64,000 bases of DNA, from NCBI RefSeq assembly GCF_010389155.1, contig NC_057765.1, positions 5,704,001 to 5,768,000 on the forward strand, given 5' to 3'. The position numbers were made by a program, and so were the translations under genes. Shown one piece after another: positions 42,511 through 54,710 of the stretch (positions are counted from its first letter, which is position 1; every line of letters begins with the position of its first letter). The notes beneath the pieces were generated by a model. It searched no databases. It saw only the letters and a list, made by a program, of their open reading frames with translations, and was not told the DNA's origin. The stretch is from Erigeron canadensis (lineage: Eukaryota; Streptophyta; Magnoliopsida; Asterales; Asteraceae).

Positions 42511-42521
42511 GGGTGGAGACT

Positions 42522-43104
42522 ACCTTTTTATTTTTTACATTGAGCCGCATATTATAAAATAAACATCTAACCTAAAAGTACAAAATATAAACCTACTATA
42601 AAGATTGAGGCCCTACATTTTTAGAAAGTCATTGTAGCTCACATTTACTATTGAACAGGTGGTTTTGATTTTTTTAAAATTCACATTTTCATGAAGCAAA
42701 ATGTTACAAATATCAAATTAAAGAATATGATTCTCGATACTATTCCTAATAGTTTCGTGCGTACCCTTGTGATATTTTCAAGTGCAAAAATTATGTGAAA
42801 TAAATTATTTATACTACATTATAAAACATTTGATTCTCGATTTTTTCAACTAAGTTGTTGATAACTCTAAAGTGTCTTTTCCTTTTACATTAACTTAAAC
42901 ATCTCTAATTAAAATATTTATAAATTTAACTTGAAATACCTATCATAAACTTAATGAAGTTAATTTACAATATCTACTATTTAGTTCTAAAATAAATACA
43001 TTATTACTTTTACATCAATAACCTACACCATTCGTCAATGGCCTCTGCCACTAACGACGTGCGCCGCCACTACTGCACTATCACGTTGTGCGAGCATATT
43101 ATTA
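42522..43104. other. Intergenic stretch before the copia element
   Basis: AT-rich with no supported gene. GC-richer sequence at about 43038-43100 joins the truncated copia LTR. Confidence 0.4.
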
Positions 43105-43209
43105 TATCGCCCATCGTATATTTACCGACATAAGGATTTCAATTATTTGTCAATTATTATATCGGACTGATATATGATTGGTGAAGGTCACAACTACGTG
43201 AGTCCAACA
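43105..43209 (-). mobile_element. Truncated 3' LTR of the Ty1/copia element
   Basis: About 105 bp match the last part of the full LTR at 49105-49558 (as read on +), ending GTGAGTCCAACA. They differ at two positions by eye, both transitions. About 350 bp of this LTR is missing on the left, so the element is clipped and no target duplication can be checked. Confidence 0.9.
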
Positions 43210-43533
43210 TTCTCCCACTTGACCAAGCGATCATTTATCTATGAGTATCACAGTTAATCCGGCCGGGATAATAATCATTTTGTTTTAAACTGAAATCATA
43301 GCCAATAAGTACAGTCGTAGAGAAGAACATCAACTCAGGACCCCCACTAGTCAAACTATGACTCAAAATTTAAAACTAATAAGCAATGATCAATTGACTA
43401 AGACAAATTTTGTTACAATAATGTCTATACATCATTATGCATGCTGAATGTAAATAATAGACAAACAAAATCTGAATACAGAGGAAAATTTTATTAAATT
43501 TAATAATAATGACCTGACAAGTACAATATGCTA
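43210..43533 (-). mobile_element. Polypurine tract and 3' UTR of the copia element
   Basis: On the minus strand CAAGTGGGAGAA directly precedes the LTR start TGTTGG, as a copia polypurine tract does. The rest is the untranslated tail after RNase H. Confidence 0.75.
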
Positions 43534-45100
43534 TTAAATTAAATCTTTTGTGAGCCCCATCTTCGACACATGTCCTATGAAGATATTAGGAGGAAGACCT
43601 TTGGTCATCGGATCCGCTAGCATATCATTTGTACTTATGTACTCAATACAAAGAACATTTTCCTCAACCCGTTCGCGTACAAACAGATACTTTGTATTGA
43701 GGTACAGTCCAGCGCAAGTCGAACTGTTACTGTTCGAGAAAGTTACGGCAGCTGAGTTATCACAGTAAAGCTTCAATGGTCTAGAAATAGAATTGACGAT
43801 TTTAAGTCCACTGACAAGGTTCCTTAACAACATCCCATGACAAGTGGCATTGTAAACGTCAATATATTCAACCATCATGGTGGACGTTGCAGTCAGTTTC
43901 TGTTTATGACTCCGCCAAGAGATAGGTCCGCCAGCTAACATGAAAATATATCCAGAAGTAGATTTTTTGTCCTCTTTGCTTTTAGCAAAATCGGAATCTG
44001 AATATCCTACTACTTCTAAGTCATCACTCCTTCTAAAAGTTAGTTTGTAGTCTTTGGTCCCTTGCAGATAACGTAGAACCTTTTTAGCCGCTTTCCAGTG
44101 TGCCAATCCAGGATTAGACAAATAACGTCCTAGCATACCGGCGATGTAAGCGATATCTGGTCGAGTGCAGACTTGAGCATACATAATTCTCCCAACTACA
44201 AATGCATAAGGTATCACCCTCATCTGCTCCTTTTCAATCTCAGTACTTGGGGTTTGGAAAGAACCGAATACGTCTCCTTTAACTACTGGAGCTACAGTGG
44301 GCGAGCAGTCCTGCATTTTATAGCGTTCCAGAATACGGTCAATATAGGCCCTTTGAGAAAGACCCAGAACACCATTACGCCTATCCCGGTGTATTTCGAT
44401 ACCTATGACATAAGAGGCCTCACCGAGATCTTTCATGCAAAATTCTGCGAAAGCATGCGCTTTGTTTCATGCAGCATATCCAAGTTGTTACTTGCAAGTA
44501 GGATGTCATCTACGTACAAAACAAGGATTATGAAGTTACTCCCACTGATCTTGAGATAGGTGCATTGATCCACTGGATTCTTTAAGAAATCTTGTCTTTT
44601 CATGACATCATCGAACTTAAGGTACCATTGACGTGACGCTTGTTTCAACCCATATATGGACTTCTTCAACTTGCAGACCATGTGCTCTTTACCTTTTGGA
44701 ATAAATCCTTCAGGCTGCCACATGTATACGTCTTCTTCCAAGTCTCCATTAAGAAAAGCGGTCTTGACATCCATCTGATGTAACTCGAGATCAAAATGAG
44801 CTACTAGTGCCATGACGATCCTTAGGGAATCTTTACGAGACACAGGAGAAAAGGTCTCTTGATAATCAATTCCAGCCTTTTGAGTATAGCCTTTTGCAAC
44901 CAGTCTAGCCTTATAGCATTCAACATTTCCATTCGGGTCTAGTTTGGTTTTGAAGACCCATTTGCAACCTGTTGGTTTGGATCCTTCAGGAAGTTCAACC
45001 AAATCCCAAACGTCGTTATGTTTCATGGAATTAAGCTCCTCAATCATGGCGTCATTCCATTTAGAGGCTTGGTCACTATTAATGGCTTCTTGATAAGAGG
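43534..45100 (-). pseudogene. Copia reverse transcriptase and RNase H
   Basis: The upstream part (to 44433) encodes the copia RT: WDLVELPEGSKPTGCKWVFK, YKARLVAKGYTQKAGIDYQETFSPVSR, MDVKTAFLNGDLEEDVYM, KSIYGLKQASRQWY and the catalytic YVDD with its neighbours LVLYVDDILLAS. The frame ends at SQNFA. The next part starts in another frame at MKDLGEASYVIGIEI, so a 1-nt frameshift lies at about 44433-44440. The RNase H part has YSDSDFAKSKEDKKSTSGYI and KLTATSTMMVEY, where the usual form is STEAEY, so a catalytic-region Glu has been replaced. It ends ADPMTKGLPP...MGL. In an intact element RT and RNase H copy the RNA into DNA; this copy cannot do so as a single protein. Confidence 0.93.
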
Positions 45101-46870
45101 TAGGATCAGTAAGCTTTCCAATGTCCTCATCTTCAGCTAAGAAGGTGACATAATCATCAAAATTTGTGGCCCTTCGTTGCCTGGATGATCTTCAAAGCTG
45201 AATTTCGGGTTCTGTAACGGAAGGTCCTTCATTATTCGCAGCATCAACATTATGATTAGGAGGAGGATTCTGATTAGGAGAAGGAGGATCATTGATATTA
45301 GCAGCGTTGTGATTAGGAGAAGGTTGATCAGTGGTTTGAGCAGCATTGGGTACAAGAGGAATTATCGGAGGACTAATAACCGACGAGTGGTTTCCCCCCG
45401 CATCTTGTACTTCATGCAAATCCAAGTTATGATTTGTCGTGCTCCCACTGATCTCTGAGTTCTCAAGAAAAGTAGCATGCTGCGTGTCAGTGATGGAAGT
45501 AGTATGGGTAGGACAGTAAAACCGATAACCTTTTGAGTTATCTGGATAACCAACAAAGAAACATGTAATGGTTTAAGGTCCAGTTTCTTTAGGTTTGGGT
45601 TATAGATTTTAGCTTCGGCAGGACAGCCCCATACTTTCATATATGCTAGACTTGGTTTCTTACTTGTCCAAATCTCATGAGGAGTTTTAGGGACAGAGTT
45701 GGATGGAACCCTATTGAGTATATGAACGGCTGTTTTTAAGGCCTCAGTCCAAAGGAAATTAGGTAAGTTGGTGTTGGCAAGCATACTTCTCACCATGTCC
45801 ATTAAGGTTCGGTTTCTCCTTTCAGTAACACCATTTTGTTGAGGAGAACCAGGCATGGTGTATTAGTTAATAATGCCATGGTCTTTGCAATAATTATGGA
45901 AAGGACTAGGAGCTTGACCAATGTCAGTATGTCTGCCATAATATTCACCTCCCCTATCCGATCTTACAACTTTTATTTTACGATCGAGTTGGTTTTCAAC
46001 CATAGTTTTATAATCAATAAAAGTTTGTAAAGACTCAGATTTTTCCTTAATTAAATACAGGTGCATATAACGCGAATAATTGTCAATGAATGTAATAAAT
46101 GATGTATGACCAGTGATTGATGTGGAATAAGGGCCGCTAATGTCAGTGTGTATTATTTCCAACAAGTTGGAACTCCTAGTGGCTCCTTTCTTGTTTCCTT
46201 TAGCCATTTTGCCTTTAAGGCACTTAATACATGTTTCAAAATCACTGAAATCGAGAGAAGGTAAGATTCCATCTTTCACGAGTCGTTTCATGCGATCTTG
46301 TGAGATGTGGCCAAGACGTTTATGCCACAACATAGAGGAATTCTCCAATTTCTTAGGTGATTTTGTCTTTGTTTTAGTTATATCATCAACATTAAGAGAC
46401 AACAAAGACTGGGAAAATTTATGATCTAGTTCTAATTTATACAGTAATCCATCCAAAAAACCACGACCAAGCAATTCATTATTTAAAGTAATGGCAATCT
46501 TGCCGCTACCATGAATCATTACATAACCTTCAAGATCAAGTTTACCAATAGATACAAGATTCCGAGTAATTCTCGGTACATATAAGGTATCTACTAGTCT
46601 AATAGTCTTTCCGGTACTCATATGTAAAATTAAAGTTCCCATGGCTTCGACATCTAAGAGATCACCACTTCCAACTCTAAGCTTTCTTTGGCCCTTTGGT
46701 AGCTTCTGGATTGTAAGGAATCCCTGCATTGAGTTGGTCACATGAACCATAGAACCAGAGTTACTCCACCATGTATTAATAGGTACATCAGTCATAAAAG
46801 AATCAAATATTGCATAAAGTACGTTACCTTTCTTAGCTAGCCATTCCTTGAATTTAGGGCAATTTTTCTA
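45101..46870 (-). pseudogene. Copia protease and integrase, with stop codons and a frameshift
   Basis: Reading from 46870, the protease motif is WWSNSGSMVHV, with Asn where the catalytic Asp of DSG should be. Integrase follows: the HHCC zinc region (WHKRLGHIS ... CIKCLKGK), then HTDISGP, RSDRGGEYYGRHTDIGQ and, after a break, [12 protein letters not shown]. An in-frame TAA (45863-45865) stands where a Gln codon is usual before YTMPG. A 1-nt deletion near 45573 shifts the frame before the [16 protein letters not shown] region. A Pro/Asn-rich linker (45192-45425, with PPSPNQNPPPNHN) leads to RT. The + strand frames here are shadows. The gene is dead. Confidence 0.92.
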
Positions 46871-47640
46871 AGTGTGCCCATTTGCACGACAGAATTTACA
46901 ATGAAGTTTGCCACTCAAGGGATTAGAGCTAGAAGCAACTGCACCAGGATTGGTCTTAGGGACTTTATTTGCATTCTTATTACCAGAATTACCAGATCTA
47001 CCCTTCCTTTTCTTAGAATTAGCAGTGGTGGTAAGATGAACAGACTCAGGCTGTGCCAGTTTGAGGCATTCCTCCTCTTGCACACACATCGAAATTAGAT
47101 CACTCGTTGACCACTTATCCTTCATAGCATTGTAATTCACTTTGAAGGTGTCAAAACGAGCAGGTAAGGATGTCATTATGAAGTGCACAAGAAAGTTATC
47201 CGACACTTCCATTTCAAGGCTCTTAAGCTTATTAGCCATGTCAGTCATCTTCATAATGTGTTCACGAACACCACTGCTACTATCATATTTCAGAGTAAGC
47301 ATTTGCAGCATCAAATTACTTGCCAGCGCCTTCGATGATCCCTTGAAATGATCCTCTACAGATTTGAGGTATTCCTTCACCTTGTCAGAATCAGGAATTG
47401 CTCCTCGGATGCTGAGATGGATTGTATTCTTGACTAGCATAAGTGATAAGCGATTCGCCTTTTCCCATCTATTATAAGCCGCCTTCTGCTCCCTAGTGGA
47501 TTGCTCGGTAATGGCAGCAGGTTCATCCTGGCGAATGGCAAGGTCGTAATCTAACATGCCTAGAGTCAGCATTAGTTGATCCTTCCAAGAAGCATAGTTC
47601 GCGTCAGTGAGTGGCTCAATGCCAAAGTTAGGTACTGACA
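46868..47640 (-). pseudogene. Copia gag with in-frame stop in the zinc knuckle
   Basis: Gag coats the element RNA. The frame begins upstream of the internal Met at 47572, because LSPLSVPNFGIEPLTDANY and SWKDQLMLTLGMLDYDL read in one frame to at least about 47640. The family starts with just such a YxxWKxxLxxxL segment. A UBN2-like gag core follows (NRWEKANRLSLMLV, LMLQMLTLKYDSSSGVREHI, FIMTSLPARFDTFKVNYN), then a Lys/Asn/Ser-rich basic stretch and the knuckle CKFCRANGHT. A TAG codon (46868-46870) then interrupts before KNCPKF, so the CCHC motif (C-x2-C-x4-H-x4-C) is cut before its last Cys. The stop is one base from AAG (Lys). No clear start ATG was found. Confidence 0.9.
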
Positions 47641-48167
47641 GTGGAGATAAAGAGGATATGAATTTACGATACGAGTTAAAGAATGTTATTATAGTGACGT
47701 AGTTAGCTGTGTAAAGCGGACTAAGTGAGGTCTCTTAGAGTAATGTAACTAAATTAAGTATGCCTAATGTTCCTAAAGTTATGAGACTGTGACCATTATA
47801 TTAATGACGCAAGCGATAAGTATGCTTATAGTAAACACCAAAACCATAAGCTAAAATTAGGCTCCACTTAGATGTTACATCACCTTTGGACAGAACTAAC
47901 TAATATCTAAGCGAAAAACATGAGCTTTAGGTTCGTGCAACACAACACTTATCTTTTGACCTTTGGGCACAAAATTAAGTATCGTGTATATTATGCATGA
48001 AAAAGAGTTCCTTTTGCCACACATAACATATTAAATCACCTTTGGGCAGAATTAATATGTTAAGTGTTTATTATGCAGAAGGGAAAGAAAAAGCAACACG
48101 AGAATCATATTTGACCTTTGGGCACAAACGATGAAACCATGTATTAGTACGAAGCCCCCAAGCATTA

Positions 48168-48230
48168 CGGGGGTCCGGGGGCAGCGCCCCTGGAAGCGGG
48201 GTCCAAGGGGCAGAGCCCCTGGCTGGGGGA
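48168..48230. repeat. GC-rich hairpin-prone patch in the copia leader
   Basis: GGGGTCCGGGGGCAGCGCCCC, GGGGTCC again and AGGGGCAGAGCCCCT pair with themselves (for example GGGGCAGAGCCCC) and repeat twice. It is a sharp GC island in AT-rich sequence, read identically enough on both strands to form stems. Confidence 0.75.
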
Positions 48231-48499
48231 AAAATTATTTCTGAAAAATTAGAGACAAATTTGACCATAAAATTATGGGGTTATTTTAAGGTCAAGGTTG
48301 TTATTTTAAGGCCGTATAATTTCAGATTTCGATAAAGACTAAATCAAAAGACGACTTAGGTTAACTCAAGATCAAATTCAATAAAGACTAAATCAAAATC
48401 GACTAAAATTAATGTCGAATTCAATAGAGACTAAATCAAAAAAGGACAACTTAAGTTAACGTCGAATTGAATAAAGTCTAAATCAAAAAAATTAATATA

Positions 48500-48860
48500 C
48501 GGTCGAGTTCGACTAGCTTGAGGTCGAACTTAACTAGCTTGAGTCGAAGTTGACTAGCTCGTGGTTTAGCCAAGACTTATGATCGAAGTTTAGCCAGCTT
48601 GACGGTCGACTAGCACCACAATTTAGGTCGAAGTTCGACTAGTGCAAGATGAGGTCGAGGTTAAGCTAGGTCGAGGTCAAGGCAGGAGCTAGGTCGAGGT
48701 TAGGCTAGGTTGAGCTCGAGGTCGAGGTCGAGGTTGAGGTCGAGGTCCAATGTAAGGTCGAGCTCGAACAAGATGATTAAGGTCGAGCTTGACTTGGATT
48801 AGTTGAGGTCGAGCTTGACTATGTGAGCTTAAGGTCGAGCTCGAGTTGAAAAACATGATT
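48500..48860. repeat. Degenerate GGTCGAG minisatellite in the copia leader
   Basis: More than twenty GGTCGA or GTCGAG/GAGCTCGAG variants occur with 6-24 bp spacing. The densest run is 48660-48760 (GAGGTCGAGGTCGAGGTTGA-type). Outside this block the motif is rare. Confidence 0.8.
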
Positions 48861-49089
48861 TAAACATCAAGACTAGGAGTAATTAGGATCAAACTCAAAG
48901 AAATTAGATGAGTTTTATCAAGAACACGAAGAACACAATTAAGATTCTTCAATTTTTTTAAGAATAAACAAGGCTTTTTATGATCAAAATTATAACCAAA
49001 ACCTTATTATTGTTTAAAAAAACACGTTTTTAATTTTATAAACCATTTTCGGTTTTAATAATAATACGAATCAAGAAAACATAGACCTT

Positions 49090-49102
49090 GGCTCTGATGC
49101 CA
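49090..49102 (-). other. Primer-binding site of the copia element
   Basis: On the minus strand this reads TGGCATCAGAGCC, one base from the initiator-Met form TGGTATCAGAGCC, and lies 2 bp from the LTR edge at 49105. Confidence 0.85.
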
Positions 49103-49104
49103 GA

Positions 49105-49558
49105 TGTTGTAAAAATAATGATTCGCATTAATTAATATAATATAAACATGATTAATAACACTAACCTGAAGATCCTGAGGAACCTGTTAGTTGATTCAGC
49201 ATTCTTGCCATTGTAATCGGTTCCCAAATAGAGGTGATTATAGATTAGATGGGGAAGAAGATTAGAGAAAAAACACACACAATTAAGGGTGGCCGAAATT
49301 AATGATTGATTAGTCACTAATGACTTAATTATGTTATATTTATATATATAACATTTATACTTAGCCCCCTTGGTGTTTTGTGTGATGTGTATTATAAGTC
49401 TCTTTAATTCTAATCACCTAATGGGAAACCCTATATTATGTCATTAATGGTAAATACGCCCATCGTATATTTACCGACATAAGGATTTCAATTATTTGTC
49501 AATTATTATATCGGACTGATATATGATCGGTGAAAGTCACAACTACGTGAGTCCAACA
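49105..49558 (-). mobile_element. 5' LTR of the copia element
   Basis: 454 bp with TGTTG/CAACA ends (TGTTGTAAAAATAATG at left, GAGTCCAACA at right on +). Its final ~105 bp is repeated at 43105-43209. The LTR and internal order place the element on the minus strand, spanning 43105-49558. Confidence 0.9.
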
Positions 49559-51416
49559 TCCAACCTCCATTATATACTCATGTACAACAATTATTAAATG
49601 ATTACAAATTTAGATGTATGAAAAATTCGATATAGTTCAGTTTATACCTTAATTAATATACTTTTATTTAGTTAGATTTATCACTTAAATTAAAATAACT
49701 TATTTTATAAGTTCAAATTTATATCTATTTTATAATTTAATTCTAAAAATCTTAAAACATGTGTTAAAAAAACAAATAAGTTTTTCACTACTTATATAAT
49801 ACAAGTAGAACAACTTTTTCATTATAATTTTTCTTTTATCAAGTATAACAAATTACGTTGTCTCTATATATTTAGTGTTTTTTTTTTTTAATGGGGCACG
49901 TGCCATTTTAGTTGAAACAATAATAGTGTATTATAGTGGAATTAGTTAGTTTTCATAACCATGTCCCAACATTGATAATTAAAACTTCCAAAATAATTGG
50001 ATGAACTATAATTGCTATCAAATCGTACTTTATTTCGATAGAATCTTGCGAGTTTGAAACAAATGATACATATGTATGTGCATATTATTATTCCGCGATT
50101 GTTAACATCCAATAAATCTGACATAGAGACGATTTTTTTTTCCCCACGTATCTCAACTGAAACTAGAACCTTGCATGCGTATTTGATCAATTTGTTAATT
50201 TTAAAGAAGTATATAAACCTGCTATTCTAGAGTTTTAATAATTAAAACAGAACTACTAAGTACTTTTTATTTGATAAAATGATTAAAACAAAAAAATAAG
50301 CATAGAAGCATACCAATTGATCCCTTAAACGATTCAGATTACTAAAAGACGTAAGGGATTCCATCAAATGGAGAAATTTTAACTATTAACCCAATGTATA
50401 TAAAATGTGTAAATTTCGTATAATTCTAACCTCCAGAATCAATTTGGGTAAACTTAGTTTAATTTTAATGCTTTCAAGTGAGTTGGTTTCGATAAAGTAT
50501 ATCAAATGAGTTGTGTTTGTGTCAAGTAGGTTGACAGGTTGACATGTCAAATAGGTTGGTTTTGGGTCAACTTGGTCCAATGGGTTGGTATCATCTATTA
50601 TGTTATTCGTGTTGACGGGTTGATATGACAACCCATGAACCCAACCTGATTCAAATTAGTGGGTTGGCGGGTTAACCGGTCGCCAACCAAAATCTGTTTT
50701 TTTTTTTCAAAATAGTTTTTGGGTGGGTTTTTTGGTATAATTGATTATTCTACTCTTTGCTTTATACTAAAGTATAGTCGTGTAGATAGGTATAGATGTT
50801 GAAACTATTATATTTAAATTGGACAATTATGTTTTCTTTTTACCCGGTCATTTTTCAGAATTCAGATATTAAACTGGTTACAAGTTATATATGTGACAAG
50901 ACTAATTTAGTCACATAAAGCTGTGTAGTGCTTTTTGAGAATGTATTAAAATTATGGTAGTTTCCTTCAAAAGCTTTTCCAAAGATAAAGTGTAGAAATC
51001 TTAAGAATGTCACATTCCTTATCCTACCAAACTTCCAAAAAACAAACACTTTTTTGCCTTTGGCTTATGTCACAAGACAAAATCATACATTAATATTGCT
51101 ACACCACCTTTGCTTATACAACAAAGCACCCTAACTCCCTACCTCAACCATAACCAAGCAATCATATATATTTCTTTTACACACACACATAGAGTGATGA
51201 ATGAGTGGCACTTAAAAGCTCTTTATGCTTCTTAAGCAAGATTTTCTAAAGGGAAGGATAATGCCAAATAAGTAGCCATAATCAATCACCATCATCATTA
51301 TATTATGTCTTTATCCATGTACTTAAGCTCACTCCTTAGCTTTCATTGTCAAGAAGAAGACACAAGTTTTAGCTTGTTAGTTTCATTTTATTCAATAAGA
51401 TCGATCAATCGATAAA
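49559..51416. other. Intergenic region upstream of the USP kinase
   Basis: AT-rich. A patch of AGGTTGAC/GGGTTGG-type repeats (about 50500-50690) is common in plant spacers. CA-rich and CTAACTCC-type sequence near 51100-51190 may belong to the promoter/5' UTR. No gene is supported here. Confidence 0.4.
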
Positions 51417-54400
51417 ATGATAGAATCGGTTCCTTGTAAACTACTCATTGGAATCTCATTAGATCAAGAACAAAGCATGGAACTTCTGTCATCTGCAATC
51501 TGTAATCTGGCTCGTCCTAATGACACTGTCGTTGCATTGCATATTCTTGGTAAGTATATATGTTAATGTTAATACATTTGGATTAAACGTATGTCTTATG
51601 TAATTATTGATATCCTATAACGTTGGTATAAAACATTTGGCAGAAACGCGGAAGAAACATGAATCCAAAAGTGGTTCTTCAAAGTCAAACAATAGGTACC
51701 AAATGCGAATTCGAAAGGCTAAAGCATTTGTTATATCTGTCATGGGGGAATTTGCCAATGTTTGCCGTGCTAAACAGGTAAGTAAATTATATGTCTTTTT
51801 CGTATGTACATCTAAACATCACTAGTATGGTAAAGCTGATTATCTCGATCGGGCCCAGGTGAAGTTGGAGGCAAGGGTTGGGTTTAGCTCTAGTGTTGGA
51901 AAAGGACTTATTGATGAAGTCAAGAACATATCGTCTAAGTATCTTCTCATTGCAAGCAAAAGAAACAAACTACACAGGTAATAATGCTACTTGGCTATAG
52001 TTTGAGTCAGAGGTGATAGATGGCCAAGATGGGCCAAAGTCCCTGAAATTTTAAGTTTTGTCATATGAAATTCTAAAATTTTGCCTCCTTTTGGATTTTT
52101 ATTTCATGATTTTTTTAATTTTTGCTCCTTGAATTTTTTCATGATACTGTCCCTGATTTAAGTAATGAGGCATACTTTCGTCTGTAACTTATATTCTAAT
52201 TTTGTTTTTATGATTAGGGTCTTTAAAACACAAAAATATTGCCTTGATCATACACCGAAATCATGTTCACTAGTACTGATACAGAAATCTGATATGCCAC
52301 AAGATTTTCATTCTACGACAATGAACGTAAAAGGTTAGTGTTTTCTGATAAATATCTCTAGATAAAAACTATTTTCTGATTTGCATTGACACCGACTTTG
52401 TTGGGTCATCAATCCATGTTTCACTAGAAATATTTAAATCTGTTTGTGTTCTACATGTCTAAAAGAAACTAAAATTCCGGATTTTTCAGACGAAAAGAGT
52501 GAGCAGTGTTCACCTAGAAATGTCTTGGATTTATCTGGAGAGTATCATAGCACAGAAGAAGACAGTTCTAGCTTTGAAGGGTCAACAATAACAGAGTCCT
52601 CTTCACCTTCATTGAGTGTTGACTTGAAAAGCCGTTCCTCTTTTAGAAGGCATATATCATCGTTGAAGCGCATTTCATCCTTTTTACTCTCTCCCTTTGA
52701 GCAAGATTCGAGTAAGCAGAATTTGAAGCTTTCTATTAAACAGCCACCACCACCACCATTATTGAAGTGTTTCACTTACCAAGAGCTCGCGAATGCGACA
52801 AATAATTTCCAACAAGGTATCAATTTCTACAAATCACACTTAATATTGAAATGAATAATGCTTTTGCATTGTGTGAAAGGAATCATGCTCACATGTACAT
52901 CTACCTATATGCACAATGCATTAGCAGGATTCAAAGGGACAATAACATATACGTTGTATGTGCGGTATCATGTTCACATCTAGTATCACTTTTTTTGAAA
53001 GCAAATCCGGTTTCATATAATTGGGACCCACGAATATACAAACATGTAAACCGCATAAAAAAATTGATTTCTAGTTTGGGACTAGCATTGGCAAAATGGG
53101 TGGGTCGGGCGGGTTTGGGTAATGGGTCAAAATGGGTACAGGTCAGCCCAGGTCAACTCTGGAAAATGGGTCAAATGAGTATAATTCGGGTACTGCTCAA
53201 CCCCCTACGTACATGTTTTAAGTTTGTTAACCACATTCTTGTAGATAATCATTTTGTATTTAAGAAACCAATAGCCAAAAAAATAAAGTGACCCTTAGGT
53301 TGTCTATGTCAAATAAGGATCATACGTTAACTGCATAAAATGCGAGATGTGGTGATTAAGTACCTTATTTTTCATTCAAATGACAATTTTTCTACAGATA
53401 ACATCGTCGGGATAGGTGGCTATTCGGAGGTATACAAAGGTGATCTACTAAATGGACAATCCATTGCAGTCAAAAAGCTTGCCAGGGACAACAATGATCG
53501 AACAAAAGAAAAAGAGTTCCTAATGGAGTTAGGCATTCTTGGACATGTTAAACATCCCAACACTGCTAGCTTAGTTGGATGCTGTGTCGAAAATGGACTA
53601 TATCTCATCTTCAACTACTACCCAAATGGAACTCTCTCATCAGCATTACATGGTAGAACCCTAAGTTCAAGTTTCATTATCTTATGTTTTTGCTGCACTT
53701 AGAACTGAATTTGATCAAAGATGCTTATACCTTTTAGGAAAATCGGAAATCCGTCTAGAATGGCCTGAAAGATACAAAATTGCTCTTGGGATAGCTAAAG
53801 GGTTACATTATCTTCACACTTGTTGCAAACACAGAATTATACACCGTGATATTAAAGCATCAAACGTCCTACTAGGTCCAGACTTTGAACCACAGGTGAG
53901 GAAACCATTAGTATTATCAAATACACTTTTAAAATTAATTTATATAGTATCATAATTTCATGATGTCTGTGCAGATTTCAGACTTTGGTCTGGCAAAATG
54001 GCTTCCCAGTAAATGGACACACCATGCTGTAATTCCTATTGAAGGGACTTTCGGATACTTAGCACCAGAATACTTTATGCATGGAATTGTGGATGAAAAA
54101 ACAGATGTTTTTGCTTTCGGAGTTCTTCTTTTAGAAATCATAACCGGGCGTATGCCTGTCAATTCAGAGAGGCAGAACCTTGTACTGTGGGTAAGTAATT
54201 ATATCATGATTTGGGCCATATTCAGATTAAAATTAAACAGACATATTAAAAAAAACTGATTTAGCGTTACAAGTCATTAACTTAGTAACTTTATAGGCAA
54301 AACCACTTATTGACGCTGGAGACATTTGCGAACTAGTTGATCCTGATCTGAAAGGTGAATACGACTTCAATCAAATTTATAGATTAGTACTCACGTCTTC

Positions 54401-54710
54401 ATATTGCGTACAACAATCTTCTGACTGGCGACCTTCCATGACTGAGGTACTTGCTTTTATGAACACATTCATTCAACTATTTCTTATCTTGTGCTAAAAA
54501 AAAAAAAAAAAAAAAATCGTTCTAACTACTGTTTTCCGCTTCTCATGATTGTGTTTTAAGGTGTTAGAAGTTCTACAATTGGGAGATGACTCAAATTTCG
54601 CAAAGAATTGGACCATACCAAAAGTTGCACAAGATGAGAATGAAATGGACGACTATTCAATGATTTTTGGCTATGATGTCCCATCTGATATAAGTTTAGA
54701 TGACATTTAG
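51417..54710 (+). CDS. USP-domain receptor-like cytoplasmic kinase (RLCK VI type, At5g57670/RBK-like), 10 exons
   Basis: Coding exons are 51417-51549, 51644-51777, 51859-51977, 52218-52333, 52466-52816, 53398-53652, 53738-53895, 53975-54190, 54297-54446 and 54561-54710. All are GT-AG and in frame, giving 593 aa. The N-terminus (~1-130) looks like a universal-stress-protein / adenine-nucleotide alpha-hydrolase fold ([20 protein letters not shown] ... [10 protein letters not shown] ... [20 protein letters not shown]). A Ser-rich linker (~175-265) and a proline run (PPPPPLL) lead to a kinase: [11 protein letters not shown] (289-299), AVKK (K310), HRDIKASN (405-412), DFG (425-427), [11 protein letters not shown] and [11 protein letters not shown], all intact. 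This layout matches plant RLCK class VI kinases, some of which bind ROP GTPases. It is cytoplasmic, with no membrane segment. Its exon 8 was copied into a nearby transposon (see findings). Confidence 0.93.

Larger units (their letters stand above)
47641..49089 (-). mobile_element. Long untranslated leader of the copia element
   Basis: About 1.45 kb lies between gag and the primer site. It contains repeated ACCTTTGGGCA motifs (about 47884, 47960, 48034 and 48112), a GC-rich palindromic patch (48168-48230) and a GGTCGAG-rich minisatellite (about 48500-48860). No coding frame. Confidence 0.75.

Noticed and set aside
48500..48860. Possible CRISPR-like array of GGTCGAG repeats
   Set aside because: Units are very short and degenerate with no uniform spacers, and they sit in a plant retrotransposon leader.
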